64,000 bases of DNA from Oceanibacterium hippocampi (GTDB taxonomy: Bacteria > Pseudomonadota > Alphaproteobacteria > Sneathiellales > Sneathiellaceae), in the NCBI RefSeq assembly GCF_900172325.1, contig NZ_FWFR01000001.1, positions 2,124,335 through 2,188,334 on the forward strand. The letters are read 5' to 3'. The notes under the pieces were generated by a model that saw nothing but the letters and a program-made list of their open reading frames with translations, searched no databases and was not told where the DNA came from. Shown piece after piece: positions 62,335 through 64,000 of this stretch. Numbering within the stretch: position 1 is the first letter of the stretch; every line of letters starts with the position of its first letter. The position numbers and the translations under genes were made by a program.

Positions 62335-62760
62335 CTATTCGCAGGGCGGCAGGGCCAGCAGCCAGTCGACCAGGGCGGCCCGTTCGGACTCCTTCTTGAC
62401 CCCGGCATAGGCCATGATCGTGCCGGGAACGGCGGCACGCGGATTGGCGAGGAACGCGTCGAGCGTCTCCTTGTTCCAGACGATGTGCGAATTCCGCATC
62501 GCCTTCGAATAGTTGTATCCCTCGACGCTGCCGGCGGCCCGGCCGTTCAGCCCGCAATGGCGCGGTCCGGTCCGGTTGCGCTCGACCGAATGGCAGGCGA
62601 AACAGCGCTGGTAGATTTTCTCGCCGTCGGGCTCGGCCCCGGCGGAGGCGCTGCCGGCGCCGGTGAGAAGCAGGGCAAGGACGGCGGCCGCGCCGGCCTG
62701 ACGGAGACCCCCGCCCCGAAGACGGGACGGGGGCCTGCGCGCGATCACGCGGTCACGCAT
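62335..62760 (-). CDS. class I c-type cytochrome
   Basis: 141 residues from ATG 62760. A signal peptide (hydrophobic AGAAAVLALLLTGAGSASAG) is followed by a single haem site CFACH near residue 56 and the distal Met ligand in GTIMAYAG near residue 120. The NYSKAMRNSHIVWNKETLDA segment is typical of cytochrome c2/c550-like proteins of alphaproteobacteria. It acts in the periplasm as an electron carrier. It starts seven bases after the ferritin-like gene, so the two are probably co-transcribed. Confidence 0.92.
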   Translation of the reverse strand: MRDRVIARRPPSRLRGGGLRQAGAAAVLALLLTGAGSASAGAEPDGEKIYQRCFACHSVERNRTGPRHCGLNGRAAGSVEGYNYSKAMRNSHIVWNKETLDAFLANPRAAVPGTIMAYAGVKKESERAALVDWLLALPPCE

Positions 62761-62767
62761 CGGATCG

Positions 62768-63358
62768 TCAGGAGACGAAGGCGCTCGGAACCGGGGCAAG
62801 CCCGAGAGCCTGCCGCAGCACGGCCCAATGCATGGCCTCGTCGCCGAGGATGCTGGCGGCGGCGGTGGCGAGATCGCGATTGTCGAACAGCGGGACGGCG
62901 CCGAGGTAGGCACTGACCGCGCCCTTCTCCAGGCCGGCGGCGAATTCCAGCACGTCGCGCTGGGACTTCAGCTTCTCGACCGGGAAGTCGTAGGACGACT
63001 TGGCCTTGGCCGGCTTGCCGCCGAGCTTCGAGATGGTGCTCGCGAGCACGTCGGCATGTTCCTTGTGATGACCCTGGAAGGTCACCGCGAGGTCGAGGAC
63101 CGGCTTCTGCAGCAGGCCGCTCTCGGCGCCGAGCTGGTAGGCGGCGATCGCTTCCTGCTCGGCCGCGAGCGCACCGGCCAGGATGTTGACGTCGGCTTCC
63201 GCGTTGCCGCTGGTGCCGGCGGCGAGGCTCTCCTTGCCGGCCAGCATGGCGACCGCGGCGGCGGACAGGGTCAGGCCGCCGAGGCCGGTCAGGAAGCTGC
63301 GGCGACGGAGGGTCGGGATCTCGGCGGATGCCGGGACGATGATCTGGCTTTCGGACAT
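62768..63358 (-). CDS. Tat-exported ferritin-like domain protein
   Basis: 196 residues, with AGGAGAG before the ATG. A twin-arginine type signal is present (TLRRRSFLTGLGG, then a hydrophobic stretch to about residue 47). The mature part is a four-helix ferritin-like domain with paired acidic and His positions: AAEQEAIAAYQLG, QGHHKEHADVL, and ILGDEAMHWAVLR. A di-metal centre is plausible, and Tat export would fit a cofactor loaded in the cytoplasm. The function is not known. It is probably in one operon with the cytochrome gene and may be controlled by the sigma factor upstream. Confidence 0.88.
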   Translation of the reverse strand: MSESQIIVPASAEIPTLRRRSFLTGLGGLTLSAAAVAMLAGKESLAAGTSGNAEADVNILAGALAAEQEAIAAYQLGAESGLLQKPVLDLAVTFQGHHKEHADVLASTISKLGGKPAKAKSSYDFPVEKLKSQRDVLEFAAGLEKGAVSAYLGAVPLFDNRDLATAAASILGDEAMHWAVLRQALGLAPVPSAFVS

Positions 63359-63491
63359 GTTGGTCTCTCCTGGGGTTGCAGACAGGGTGGTAACGAACAG
63401 AGGGGATGCCCGGCGCGAGGGCGCAGGCGGTGGTTGCCGCCGGGCGATGCCCGACGGAATGGCGTTGCTGGTCGAAAGGTCTGGCGTGGCG

Positions 63492-64000
63492 CTAGCGGTC
63501 GTCCGCCAGGCCGAGACGGGCGAGGGTGGCCGCGACGACCCGGTCGCAGGTCCGTCCGCCGAACGGGAAGGCTTCCTTCAGCGACTGATGGATCTCTTCA
63601 TCGATCGCGCTCTGAAGCAGCGCCTTGGCCCGGTGGTAGCGGGTCTTGACCGCTTCCGGACGGATCCCGAGCAGCTCGGCGACCTCTTGCACCGAATATT
63701 CCTCGAGCGCGCGGAGCGCGAAGACATCCCGCATGCCGGCCGGCAGGTTGCCGATGGCGCGTTCGAGGCAACGGCGGATCTGCGCCCGGGCGACCGCCGC
63801 CTCCGGACTGGCCTGTCCGGCACCGCAGGTCGAGTCGCCGCGCAGGATGTCCATCGGCCGCACGTTGCTGATCTCGTCCAGTTCGACGGTCGGCCGGGAA
63901 CGGCGCCGACGGTCATGGGTCTCGTTGATGGCGATCCGGACCAGCCAGGACGACAGGCTGGCCTCGCCGCGGAAATCCATGATGTGCTGGTAGGCACGCA
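63492..64000 (-). CDS. ECF-type RNA polymerase sigma factor, 5' end beyond the window
   Basis: The frame is open to base 64000, so the N-terminus is missing. The visible 168 residues contain the end of region 2 (DFRGEASLSSWLVRIAINET) and a full region 4 (LPAGMRDVFALRALEEYSVQ, then VAELLGIRPEAVKTRYHRAK). The linker and helix-turn-helix are typical of group 4 (ECF) sigma factors. It is encoded in the same direction and 133 bases upstream of the ferritin-like and cytochrome genes, which could be its targets. An anti-sigma factor is not seen on this side. Confidence 0.92.
   Translation of the reverse strand, partial: RAYQHIMDFRGEASLSSWLVRIAINETHDRRRRSRPTVELDEISNVRPMDILRGDSTCGAGQASPEAAVARAQIRRCLERAIGNLPAGMRDVFALRALEEYSVQEVAELLGIRPEAVKTRYHRAKALLQSAIDEEIHQSLKEAFPFGGRTCDRVVAATLARLGLADDR

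Overview
The window is chromosomal DNA of a GC-rich Gram-negative bacterium, very probably an alphaproteobacterium related to the Rhodospirillales. This is inferred from the gene orders rpsF-rpsR-(DUF2232)-rplI, dnaB-alr-mlaE-mlaF-radA-cvpA-purF and lptF-lptG-lptD-surA-pdxA-rsmA, the long tails on ribosomal proteins S6 and L9, and the stock of CoA-ligase and TRAP-transporter genes. I saw no rRNA, tRNA, CRISPR array, insertion sequence or phage gene. Both ends cut genes: a CaiB/BaiF CoA-transferase on the left and an ECF sigma factor on the right.

Left third (about 1-23.2 kb): accessory catabolism of an organic acid through its CoA thioester. A divergent locus encodes a biotin-dependent acyl-CoA carboxylase in separate pieces: a biotin carboxylase, two different carboxyltransferase subunits and a free 73-residue biotin carrier. 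It is followed by a GntR/FCD regulator and a BioY-BioM-BioN biotin importer. Next come an MFS transporter, two SDR dehydrogenases (one YdfG-like), a DctP-DctQ-DctM TRAP importer with a strong terminator after dctP, an enoyl-CoA hydratase, a fused ADP-forming acyl-CoA synthetase, a SucCD/malate-CoA-ligase-like pair, a YeiH-family exporter and an alpha/beta hydrolase. Four near-identical palindromes (consensus ATTGTTGACAAT) lie in the control regions of this block, at about 5.62, 10.19, 13.05 and 19.12 kb. I propose that they are operators of the resident GntR protein, which would make the block one regulon. The substrate is unknown. An organosulfur acid is one testable idea.

23.1-27.7 kb: small accessory genes (DUF6306 ferritin-like protein, a tail-anchored small protein, LysR, metallophosphoesterase, two tiny membrane proteins, a thioredoxin-like protein) and a gene-poor stretch at 26.0-26.65 kb.

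27.8-63.4 kb: mostly core genes. These are yfgM-bamB-der; a reverse-strand block for replication, cell wall, lipid transport, repair and purine synthesis; the S6-S18-L9 operon, divergent from fabD-fabG-acpP-fabF-mltG; yicC-gmk; the LPS-export and outer-membrane operon lptF-lptG-lptD-surA-pdxA-rsmA; and pepA-holC. The right end holds a cytochrome c, a Tat-type ferritin-like protein and a sigma factor, all on the reverse strand.
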